64,000 nucleotides of DNA, taken from the IMG/VR virus record IMGVR_UViG_3300027509_000013, positions 62,001-126,000 of that record; one strand, 5' to 3'. A program made the translations under genes and the position numbers. Origin of the DNA: a virus. A model generated the notes under the pieces. It did not search any database, was not told where the DNA came from, and saw only the letters and a list, made by a program, of their open reading frames with translations. Each line of letters starts with the position of its first letter. Position 1 is the first letter of the stretch. Shown one piece after another: positions 57,501 to 64,000 of the stretch.

Positions 57501-58120
57501 TAAATGACAATACTGGTGCTAAGACGATCCCATTCTTGTATTATGAGTGTGTGAGTTGTGATGGAAATTACTATAAAGATTGTGATGGTAATTTAATCGA
57601 TAAGCCATGTTGTGCTTGTGTTGGAGTTTTGCCAGCTAAAGATTTATCTCAAGATATTTTAGATAAACTGTGTGAAATAGCAGAACTACTTACAGTTAAA
57701 CCTGGTTGTGATGAAGTCTGTGAATCTGCTCCTTTCTGTGTGAGAGGTTTTGATTACCAAGATCTTGACACATGGGAAAAAGGTTCTATGGAATGGGAAA
57801 CTCCAACAGGAGTATCTGTAGATCAGCCTATTTCTCAAGATGATGGCGGTAAAGCCTCTTGGTACGCTAATCTTATAGCTAATGTAAATAGTAATGCAGG
57901 TTGGACCATGAGTGTAGTTACAGATGTAAATTCTACAGATCAGGGGCCTAAGCCGGTGTTCCAATTTGTTGGACCTTGTGATTCAGAATTAGTTATTGTA
58001 AGAAATGGCGGAGACACCTTAACACTTACTGTAGATGCTGATGGAGTAATGACGGGTACATTTGAAGATGGCGGTAATAACATTGCTTCTGAGACATTTG
58101 TAAATTGTGGAGGAAAGTAA
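54545..58120 (+). CDS. Giant repeat protein with Cys-bearing modules
   Basis: 1191 residues. About residues 55-580 contain five or six copies of a repeat of roughly 75-90 residues that includes CNTDTNVYD, PTTTPCDE, DFEKIRLCD and LEDIDTG. Each has two or more Cys, suggesting disulfide-linked beta modules. The C-terminal half (about 590-1191) is mixed, with DDVTGWGKVLTDAFPELCEV and AQWEAAFLAQGHYC and small Cys groups. Likely a tail fibre stalk with a receptor-binding end. Stop overlaps the next start by 1-4 bases. Confidence 0.6.
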   Translation: MYCTKYAEVIKGIPTGNVICIDSDPASPTFGEKVECTECTDCPTAPVIVHDVEMVCNEYTDVYDAYCYVITDGVKAEPVIVPTETPCDQNPPEATSNRVCINGVINIVTYLIAEGEEPVELSSIPTEELCAEVDADIIIDCKGGTETVKVDQRVSIVGAENIIPVRVVEDCEPTVTVEVDYKCDTAQGIQIRCENTYTDGVLTSTVETPTTIPCDDKSIDFEKVRICDLVTKTIHLQICSFDQDGVKTLVEDVDTGEPCALDSVAVDYELICNTDTNVYDLHTFTTVNGVAGLPVITPTTTPCDEPKPDFEKIRLCDSGTGTYHVQICSIAEDGTKTILEDIDTGQSCDGSTPQLIRECIGGFINIVSYVLDEAGGRTLVEAVPTLEVCDLGEPIVETDIEYICNTDTNVYDQHLIVTTDGVAAAPIITPTTTPCDEEKPDFETVEYCDLGTGTIHSITYQILDGVQTVFSDIDTGSVCLVDDVEIDNEFVCNEDTNVYDMHTITTVNGVAGPIVITPTTTSCDDQTPTPLVVRECRDDVINIVCYSVAEDGTKTEVLAKPTDEYCEKCKGEPKVYKGKKYRFAFENSKTRFTNSYKVEFTLNNGTIRVVDLPTATNWGTQMDDVTGWGKVLTDAFPELCEVTRHWADWKQSQLPQSGAGSIPQTDMLGLNEVDTLVGQYIQFEACPDQLDYLPVGARFLERNGSPWETTAIYLLKEGATEYKTFCISCDEDCAEIVDKCFIPAEDSFPVTPEPQCTFNTFQVCEWAPDMADPNDPNVIIPGSVVTQNIFLRFAYCGAESESEAFTLDADGNETEFIPVAPNYLAPCDSGSPIMPDVDCPSDCNWTRNDGVIHAAALDNNNWTGAGNNWGLIRPQWDATMEIELADSTTFVLTQTASSNAYDQLAQWEAAFLAQGHYCKVGLYCDNWRGCAKSPNPNAPSGLDWPVEVAFGNYLYVESCDATKLPVKATILKASGPSGAANAVGAVNDNTGAKTIPFLYYECVSCDGNYYKDCDGNLIDKPCCACVGVLPAKDLSQDILDKLCEIAELLTVKPGCDEVCESAPFCVRGFDYQDLDTWEKGSMEWETPTGVSVDQPISQDDGGKASWYANLIANVNSNAGWTMSVVTDVNSTDQGPKPVFQFVGPCDSELVIVRNGGDTLTLTVDADGVMTGTFEDGGNNIASETFVNCGGK

Positions 58121-58410
58121 TGAGTAGAAAATCTAAAATAACCAATAGTAAAAAAGCTGCTAAAGCTTATATAGAATATCTCTTAACATTGAGTTTTGTA
58201 GATGATGTTTATATAGGCGGCAGTAGAAGTACTGAAACCAAAAAAGAGCCTACTAAAGACTCTGATTGGGATATACAAGTAATTTGTAAAAACAAACCAA
58301 AGAGAATCTTTTATACAAGTCCTAGAAATCTAGGTGTACTTCATGCTGATGTACATTGGAGAACTAAGCAAAGTGCAGAAGCTGTTCATTGGTCTAAAAT
58401 AATAAAATAA
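58120..58410 (+). CDS. Minimal nucleotidyltransferase (MNT-type) in the tail module
   Basis: 96 residues from ATG at 58120. The signature GGSRS (33-37), 10 residues, then DSDWD (47-51) is the G-S...DxD active site of the polymerase-beta-like nucleotidyltransferases, and ADVHW (about 76-80) a third strand. Such domains transfer NMP to a protein, RNA or small molecule, or form the toxin/antidote MNT-HEPN pair. Embedded in a virion module it is unexpected; whether it modifies virion or host molecules is open. Junctions with both neighbours are tight. Confidence 0.65.
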   Translation: MSRKSKITNSKKAAKAYIEYLLTLSFVDDVYIGGSRSTETKKEPTKDSDWDIQVICKNKPKRIFYTSPRNLGVLHADVHWRTKQSAEAVHWSKIIK

Positions 58411-59759
58411 TGGCTGGAAGTCAAGCAATATACGATTTACTCTGTAAGCTGTGCGGTAACGATAAAGAGTTACTAGAAAAACTATGTGATGTTTATGAAA
58501 TAGTTAGCGAACTTCCTACAGAGATTCCTCCGTGCCCTCCTTGTCCAGATGCCCCTAAATGTGCATCTAGTACTGTTTGCTATAATGTTCAAGAAAAGAT
58601 ATTAGTTAATATAGGTTCTGGAGATTGTGATCCTGCAGATTTAGAATTAGGTGATACTATATGCTCTAATGTCTTTTTAGATGCTAACGGTAATGGTGGT
58701 AGTTTTTCTCTTCCACCAAGTTATAAAGGTGTCACGTATGATGGCAGTCAATTTTGTTGGATACTAGACGCTACTAATTCTGGTGGTAGTGTAATGTATC
58801 CAGTCACTTATATAGATGTAAATGGGAAACACCATACAACTGAATTATTAGTTTGTTCAGGAGGCACTGATCAATTAACTATACTCTTAGATAATATTAC
58901 AGAGTATAAATGCATGATATGTGATGATGGAGAAGGTCCATCTTTCTTTGATATTGCAACAGGAAAAAAATTAGAAGAGTCTCCTCAAGGAGAATTAACT
59001 TCTTGCTTTAATCAGATCAATATTCCACCTTGTCCTCAATGTACCGAAGTTATATTCCCAGATCACATACAACTAGAGAGAGTTGAGGGATGTGTAAGCG
59101 GTGTGTCAGCATACAGAGAAGACACAATAACTAATGGAGTAAGAGTAGAAGGTCCAGTAGTTACACAGACTCCTATTACTGGAGATTTTTCACCTTATCC
59201 TTGTTCTTATGTCCCTTGCGATACTGTTACATGTGATATAGAAACTGCTAATTGCTGTTGTTTCAATGATATGAATGTAGATATAACTCAACTTAGTGGA
59301 GGTTATGTTAATCAGTTATTACCTTGTGATTGTGGTAAGTCTGGAGATTTCTCTTTCAAATTTAAGATGTGTAACTTTGTAAATGATGCCTTATTCAGAA
59401 TAGGTGTTACAGATAATTGCGGTTCAACATCTATTTCTGATTTAGATCATGGTTTTTATATTCTGACAAGGGCAAATATATCAATTCCATATTCTTATAC
59501 GTATATAGTAGAGGGTAGCGGAATTGCTTCAGGAACTACTTGGGTGAACTACGAAAGAGTTGGTATTCCTAAGTGTGTGGAATATGAAATAAGAAGAGTT
59601 GGAGCTAACATAGAATACTATGTAGAAGGTGTATTAAAGTACACAAGACCTGACTTAACAGGAGGAGCTACCTTATTCCCATATGCTAATATACATGGTA
59701 CGTGGGCAGTAGATGGTTCTTTTGATTTAACCAATATTAACTTTTGTGAAATAGTATAA
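58410..59759 (+). CDS. Cys-rich structural protein
   Basis: 449 residues. N-terminal helix then Cys-rich segments (PPCPPCPDAPKCASSTVC; CEIVK not present). The C-terminal part is strand-rich with CDCGKSGDFSFKFKMCN and NIHGTWAVDGSFDLTNI. Likely a tail component. Not recognised. Confidence 0.5.
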   Translation: MAGSQAIYDLLCKLCGNDKELLEKLCDVYEIVSELPTEIPPCPPCPDAPKCASSTVCYNVQEKILVNIGSGDCDPADLELGDTICSNVFLDANGNGGSFSLPPSYKGVTYDGSQFCWILDATNSGGSVMYPVTYIDVNGKHHTTELLVCSGGTDQLTILLDNITEYKCMICDDGEGPSFFDIATGKKLEESPQGELTSCFNQINIPPCPQCTEVIFPDHIQLERVEGCVSGVSAYREDTITNGVRVEGPVVTQTPITGDFSPYPCSYVPCDTVTCDIETANCCCFNDMNVDITQLSGGYVNQLLPCDCGKSGDFSFKFKMCNFVNDALFRIGVTDNCGSTSISDLDHGFYILTRANISIPYSYTYIVEGSGIASGTTWVNYERVGIPKCVEYEIRRVGANIEYYVEGVLKYTRPDLTGGATLFPYANIHGTWAVDGSFDLTNINFCEIV

Positions 59760-59761
59760 TT

Positions 59762-60025
59762 ATGTGTACAGAATTAGAAATAATAAAATCTCAAGGAGGA
59801 CTTGAAGGATTGTCTAATGAAGACATCAAAACATTAGCTGAAGGATTTATTTTGTCATCTGAGATTGGTGGAGATTCAGATGTAAGAGAAAGATTTGAGA
59901 AAATAAAAAAGGAATATACTGTCAAGCAATTAAAAGCAATAATCAAAGAAGCAGGAATAACTGGTTACAGTCGACTTAGAGAAGATGATTTAATTCAAAT
60001 TGTAATCGACAATAATCTATTGTAG
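59762..60025 (+). CDS. Small helical protein with SAP/Rho-N-like end
   Basis: 87 residues. YTVKQLKAIIKEAGITGYSR then LREDDLIQIVI at the C-terminus resemble the Rho N-terminal/SAP helix-hairpin that binds nucleic acid. Could be a DNA-binding virion component. The gap 60026-60103 to the next gene is AT-rich without clear signals. Confidence 0.45.
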   Translation: MCTELEIIKSQGGLEGLSNEDIKTLAEGFILSSEIGGDSDVRERFEKIKKEYTVKQLKAIIKEAGITGYSRLREDDLIQIVIDNNLL

Positions 60026-60103
60026 CAATTGTAATTTGTATCGTTAATAGATAACCCAAAACGATTAAAACTCGTTATTTAGGTATACATACAATAATAA
60101 ACA

Positions 60104-61138
60104 ATGGCTCAAGTAAAAGATATATTCTTCAATAAAGGTGTTCCTAAAGGTACTACCTATCCTTTGACGCAACGTCAAATCGATTCTTGGCCAAAGGGAA
60201 CTCAAGCCGTTTCACCTTATGCAATGACTCACAAGTGGGTACACTTGCAGGCTAAAGATATGCCTTTTGAGCCATTTACAACAAGTCAAGAAGAGTTCTG
60301 GACACAGTTGATAGAAGTAGCTGAAGGAGTTCAGATGGCGAGATCTAGGAGATGGAAGCCATTTGTGAATGTTCCATACATGGAAGACACTCCAACTTCT
60401 GGATGTATAATCAAAGATTATAAAGTTCACCGACCAGATCAGGCAGCCGAGTTAGTGCATGCTGATTGGCCAGATGAAATAGTAAATCATTTGTGTGAAT
60501 TTCTAATTGGCAAAGAAGCTAAGTGGAGAAACATTACAAATGAAGGAAACTATGGCAACTTCACTAATGGACCGGTATTTATAAATCGAGTTATTGGATG
60601 GGCAATACATCATGTAAGTCCTACTTGTTTTGCTCACAAGTGGTATTATGGAGTACCTAGACCAGAAGAAGTTATAGGTGCTTTTGTTCGTGGAGAGATC
60701 CATTCTCCAAACGAAGAGCAAAATAAAAAATTAAGAAAAATCATTAAAGGTTCTTGGACAAGAGACATATTGAGAGATCAAAGACTCTTCACTATGTATA
60801 AGGGGAACACCCCAGGTTCTATAGGATCACCTAAGCATCCAAGTTTCGGAGCGATGCATAGTGCTATGGCAGCTGTTACCCTCATTCTTCCAGTATTTTT
60901 TGACTTGACACCTGAAGAGCTTTATGAAGTTCGTCAGACAACGGTAAACACATCATGGTATAGATTACTTGCAGGAGTCCATTATAGAATGGACAACATG
61001 TATGGAATCGAACTAGGAGAGAGAGTAGTAGAAAAAGTTCTACCATCTTACTTAGCTAAGTATGGTGCTGATAAGAGAAAAGTACAAAGAATCATTTCAT
61101 CACATAGAAATGTAAACTGGTTACAGTATGCATCTTAA
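60104..61138 (+). CDS. Vanadium haloperoxidase/PAP2-like protein
   Basis: 344 residues. Active-site layout of the PAP2/vanadium haloperoxidase superfamily: K179-x6-R186-P187 (HKWYYGVPRP), then HPSFGAMHSAMAA (245-257) where PSGH is expected, and R287-x5-H293 (YRLLAGVHYRMDN). The middle motif is altered (FGAMH in place of SGH). No signal peptide or multi-span membrane region is evident, unlike lipid phosphatases. It could halogenate, act as a phosphatase or be structural; chemistry unverified. It opens the lysis/right module. Confidence 0.7.
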   Translation: MAQVKDIFFNKGVPKGTTYPLTQRQIDSWPKGTQAVSPYAMTHKWVHLQAKDMPFEPFTTSQEEFWTQLIEVAEGVQMARSRRWKPFVNVPYMEDTPTSGCIIKDYKVHRPDQAAELVHADWPDEIVNHLCEFLIGKEAKWRNITNEGNYGNFTNGPVFINRVIGWAIHHVSPTCFAHKWYYGVPRPEEVIGAFVRGEIHSPNEEQNKKLRKIIKGSWTRDILRDQRLFTMYKGNTPGSIGSPKHPSFGAMHSAMAAVTLILPVFFDLTPEELYEVRQTTVNTSWYRLLAGVHYRMDNMYGIELGERVVEKVLPSYLAKYGADKRKVQRIISSHRNVNWLQYAS

Positions 61139-61151
61139 ATTATTTGTTAAA

Positions 61152-62036
61152 ATGAGAATACTTTTTGTATTTATTCTTTTCTTTATTTCTTTACAATCTT
61201 GTAGTAATCCAAGTGGGGAGTCTGGTAAAGAAACAGAAACAGTTATTGATAGCTCTTTTGTACCTCACAGTGGAACGGCTTATATGGATTGTGGGATGAG
61301 CCCATATTTATTATTGGGAGATCAGATGTTTACAGATGCAGATACATATTATGAGTGTTCTGTTCGGTTTATAAAAATTGCAAACGAAAAAGAGCCAGAA
61401 GTAGTAAATGCAAGCTTAATAAATAAAGCAATTGAAAATGCGAACATTCATTTTGAATCTTCTAGAATAAGATTTAAAGTAGAAGAGATCGTTGTTGTTG
61501 AAGATCCAAATGCATTTAGGGAAGGGATATCTATGTATCAAAAGCATGGCAGAACGTATAGTGAAAGAGGATATTTGAATGTCTTCATTTATCCAAGTAC
61601 TATAGGAACATACAGTGCGGCAGCAGGAGGAATTCCAAGTAGGTTTTTTGCTATAAAGGAATATTACTTGGCCACGAGTACTTTTGCTCATGAAGCTGCG
61701 CATTGCTTCGGACTTTATCATATCTTTACAAAAGATGATAGTGGATCTAAAAGTACATTTGCAACAGGTGATCTTATTTGTGATACTCCTTATGCTGATT
61801 TTTATTCGCAAGGTAATTCCCTCGGATACACAGGTAGAGTTACTGACAATTGCGAATATGTAGGTCCATTAGGGGGATTGACACAAGAAGAGCATAATAT
61901 AAATATTAGGAATATTACTGGATATTCTTTACTAGAATGTAGAAAAGAATTTACAAAAGATCAAATAGATCGAGTTCATTGGATTATAAATAATTCTCAG
62001 GATTTAAAAGAAATGCTTAAAATGGTAGATATATGA
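61152..62036 (+). CDS. M43-type metalloprotease lipoprotein
   Basis: 294 residues from ATG at 61152, after the overlap with the previous stop. Signal peptide with lipobox (LFFISLQSC). HEAAHCFGLYH (about 180-190) is the HExxHxxGxxH zinc motif of M43 (pappalysin/cytophagalysin), and GDLICDTPYAD (about 205) is the matching downstream block. Exported to the periplasm or outer surface, it would degrade host surface or cell-wall proteins, perhaps aiding exit. The stop overlaps the next gene by 4 bases. Confidence 0.8.
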   Translation: MRILFVFILFFISLQSCSNPSGESGKETETVIDSSFVPHSGTAYMDCGMSPYLLLGDQMFTDADTYYECSVRFIKIANEKEPEVVNASLINKAIENANIHFESSRIRFKVEEIVVVEDPNAFREGISMYQKHGRTYSERGYLNVFIYPSTIGTYSAAAGGIPSRFFAIKEYYLATSTFAHEAAHCFGLYHIFTKDDSGSKSTFATGDLICDTPYADFYSQGNSLGYTGRVTDNCEYVGPLGGLTQEEHNINIRNITGYSLLECRKEFTKDQIDRVHWIINNSQDLKEMLKMVDI

Positions 62037-62374
62037 AAAATTTAATTGTTTTGTTTTTTGTTTTACTTAATTCAGTTTGCTTTGGGCAAAGTGATTTGTT
62101 TTCAGTCGACGTAACTCCTGAGAACTATCTATACACTGAGTTGAATTCATTGAGTAATGATGCTGAATTAATTATAGACTGTGTAGACTATGATTATAGA
62201 AGTGCTGAGTTTTATGATGGACGAGGGATTCCTCTTGTTTACATTCATGAGTCAGGAGTATTGATTTTCTTAAAGTCAGATAATCCAGATAACTTGCACA
62301 TCATATATTCAGATATAAACGATCGAGTTTTGACAAAGTTAGATCAATTAAAATACATTTATTATCATGAATAA
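62033..62374 (+). CDS. Small exported unknown protein
   Basis: 113 residues with a typical signal peptide (KNLIVLFFVLLNSVCFGQ, cleavage near 20). The mature part is acidic (SVDVTPENYLYTELNSLSND) with strands. A partner of the lysis module by position. Not recognised. Confidence 0.55.
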   Translation: MKNLIVLFFVLLNSVCFGQSDLFSVDVTPENYLYTELNSLSNDAELIIDCVDYDYRSAEFYDGRGIPLVYIHESGVLIFLKSDNPDNLHIIYSDINDRVLTKLDQLKYIYYHE

Positions 62375-63014
62375 GATAATAGCAATACTAATATCAGTAC
62401 TTCTTTTGACATGTTGTCGACACAAGTACGATATTCCTGTTTGTTCTGTTACTGAGGATAGAGTAGCTTTTCAAGATGGATTCGAAGAGTCAGATTCGGT
62501 TATTCTTTCTGGACTTGCAGATGCTTATGGTGCAGATCAGATTTATCTTGTATTTCATACTGATGCCACATACAAAGGCAGAGAGTTTGAGGGTCCAGAT
62601 GAAATAAATCAATTTTTTAAAAATCATTATGGATGGAGAAGTCCTGGTTATATTGAATGGTTAGATCGAGATTGTGAATGGCACCAGTTAAAATCATTTA
62701 ATATCGATTGTGTTATTGAGCCATGGGAGATATCTAATGGAGCAAGAGGTTATAATACAATAGCTGTACATTTAGCTTATAGCTCTTCATTAAGAATGTG
62801 GAATACTGGGGATGACACTCGGACGGATTGCATGAAGGATGCTATTGCAGATAGGGTAAAATTATATAAATCGATTTGTCCAAATGTAAAAGTCATAGGA
62901 CATAGGGATTTGTCACCTGATTTAAACGGAGATGGAATAATAACCAGTAATGAGTTTACAAAGACCTGTCCAAATTTTGATGTAGCTAAAGAATATAAAC
63001 ACTTGCTTGAATGA
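62367..63014 (+). CDS. N-acetylmuramoyl-L-alanine amidase (Amidase_2), putative lipoprotein endolysin
   Basis: 215 residues. N-terminal lipobox (LLLTC, C16). Amidase_2 zinc ligands are H64 in VFHTDAT, H179 in GHRDLSPD and C201 in KTCPNFD; the NGDGIITSNEFTKTCP block is typical of Bacteroidota phage and host amidases. It cleaves the glycan-peptide bond of peptidoglycan for lysis. A lipid-anchored endolysin would need the Sec pathway and stay membrane-bound until activated. Overlaps neighbours by 8 and 4 bases. Confidence 0.8.
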   Translation: MNKIIAILISVLLLTCCRHKYDIPVCSVTEDRVAFQDGFEESDSVILSGLADAYGADQIYLVFHTDATYKGREFEGPDEINQFFKNHYGWRSPGYIEWLDRDCEWHQLKSFNIDCVIEPWEISNGARGYNTIAVHLAYSSSLRMWNTGDDTRTDCMKDAIADRVKLYKSICPNVKVIGHRDLSPDLNGDGIITSNEFTKTCPNFDVAKEYKHLLE

Positions 63015-63739
63015 ACACAGTAGGACATTACATAGAAGCAGTAAGAAATTATGCTGAAGACCCTAGTGGGAAACCACAAGTGACATACGCCATTCCTCCA
63101 AGGATGGCTTATTTCTATTTAATGGTACAGGTAAATTCTTTGAAGTTTCAGTTTGAGCAAAACACTAAAAGAGACTTAGACAAGACTAATCCAACTGTTT
63201 ATATCGAGTGTCAAGACATTTGTGAAGTTCCTATTAGTGATTGTCCAAACGGGCCGACAGACTGCACATGGTACATGTTAGAGAAGCCATTACCTAAGTT
63301 CCATGGAGTAATGCTAGATCATGTGTATATTTCGTATTCAGGTGGATGGAATGAGATTAATTACCGAAATCTAAAAGAATTTGGAAATAGAGAGAAGTCA
63401 TTTAGAAAATGGATATCAAATGCATCTGGATATACTATCAAGAACAAAGGTTCTGAGAGTTATTTAATGCTTCAGTTTGAAGATGATCGAATGCCGGATA
63501 AGATCTCTTTTGGAGGTAAGTGGCCAGATCCGATAGAATTAACTGAATGGTTAGATGAGTCAGAAGAGATATGTGATTTAACGGAGCTGCCATGGGATAT
63601 AAGTCCAGAATATGAGGCGTTAGCTATTCAGAGAACTTATGATATGATCACATCGTTAATGAGAAGAATGGGAGAAGGAGATAATATTGCAGATGACGTA
63701 GATGGAAGTCATAAGCCAAGAGAACAATTAACGACGTGA
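63011..63739 (+). CDS. Unknown late protein
   Basis: 242 residues, mixed alpha/beta. Strands with aromatic residues (YAIPPRMAYFYLMVQVNSLK), Cys pairs (VYIECQDICEVPISDC), later SYLMLQFEDDRMPDKIS. Could be a tail or baseplate component at the end of the structural module. Its stop overlaps the GTG of the last gene by 3 bases. Confidence 0.5.
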   Translation: MNTVGHYIEAVRNYAEDPSGKPQVTYAIPPRMAYFYLMVQVNSLKFQFEQNTKRDLDKTNPTVYIECQDICEVPISDCPNGPTDCTWYMLEKPLPKFHGVMLDHVYISYSGGWNEINYRNLKEFGNREKSFRKWISNASGYTIKNKGSESYLMLQFEDDRMPDKISFGGKWPDPIELTEWLDESEEICDLTELPWDISPEYEALAIQRTYDMITSLMRRMGEGDNIADDVDGSHKPREQLTT

Positions 63740-64000
63740 TAAATAAGGAAGAAGCATTTGATGTAATATTTGACAACTATGATCAGAATGGTCGACGAGA
63801 GTTGAGAGCTAGCACAGTTTTAAAAGACTATGTAGAAAATTATGAAGGAGAGAAAATAGGAACAAGTATCTTATTTTTATTTTTTGCGATGAATACTATC
63901 GCTCGAATAATGCTTAGAATTATGCTTTACGATCGGGGAGTGTTTACGTTACCTGAAGGATTGGGAAGTATTTTTTTGTATAGGAAAGAGAGAAAATTTG
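63736..64000 (+). CDS. Partial unknown protein (cut by the window edge)
   Basis: GTG start overlapping the previous stop (GTGA). Open to base 64000 (88 codons). N-terminus acidic/helical (EEAFDVIFDNYDQNGRRELR), then a hydrophobic stretch (SILFLFFAMNTIARIMLRIM) that could be a membrane segment. Function unknown. Confidence 0.5.
   Translation, partial: MINKEEAFDVIFDNYDQNGRRELRASTVLKDYVENYEGEKIGTSILFLFFAMNTIARIMLRIMLYDRGVFTLPEGLGSIFLYRKERKF

Overview
The window looks like part of the genome of a large tailed phage (Caudoviricetes) that infects a member of the Bacteroidota, probably an aquatic flavobacterium or cytophaga. It carries a large terminase, a portal-like protein, a capsid-like protein, a long tail or adhesin module and a lysis module. 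The sequence is AT-rich. Starts rarely have Shine-Dalgarno sites. Several promoters match the Bacteroidota pattern TTTG/TTG, 19-22 bases, TAnnTTTG; the best is at 23460-23490. The big virion proteins carry SprB/PKD-like and DUF11 domains typical of Bacteroidota surface proteins, and the lysis end encodes an M43 (cytophagalysin-like) protease.

Layout. 1-7.1 kb: a leftward run of small genes starting, at the window edge, with the N-terminal part of a DnaN-like sliding clamp, then an ArsR-type regulator and many short unknowns, several behind a shared AT-rich leader. A likely small RNA lies at 5786-5855. 7.1-7.7 kb: a non-coding stretch with a polypyrimidine tract, a GC-rich folded segment and three rightward terminators. 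7.7-9.4 kb: two unknown genes. 9.5-18.8 kb: tRNA genes in five clusters, together covering all 20 amino acids, mixed with an HNH endonuclease, a small P-loop protein, a HAD-family phosphatase, an adenine methylase-like protein and unknowns. Several tRNAs are unusual: three appear to lack a D-arm, one (16968-17097) reads as a circularly permuted gene, and every cluster is preceded by a hairpin plus T-tract. 18.8-23.5 kb: leftward RNase HI, unknowns, a winged-helix protein and a PD-(D/E)XK nuclease.

At 23.46 kb a divergent promoter switches to the rightward late region. In order this holds unknowns, a solitary TnpB, a RuvC-like resolvase, TerL, portal, a scaffold candidate, major capsid candidate, connector-like unknowns and then 22 kb of very cysteine-rich structural proteins, including a 1776-residue chimera of Cys-rich repeats and SprB-like modules. 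A minimal nucleotidyltransferase is embedded among them. The right end holds a vanadium haloperoxidase/PAP2-like protein, an M43 metalloprotease lipoprotein, an amidase endolysin with a lipobox, and a gene cut by the window edge.

How it fits together: the leftward genes are probably early or middle functions (clamp, regulators, nuclease, RNase H, methylase, host takeover), the tRNA clusters support translation of a long AT-rich late programme, and the rightward block builds the head, packages DNA, makes a disulfide-rich adhesive tail and ends with lysis. Functions marked unknown were not recognised. All calls come from reading the sequence; no database search was run.
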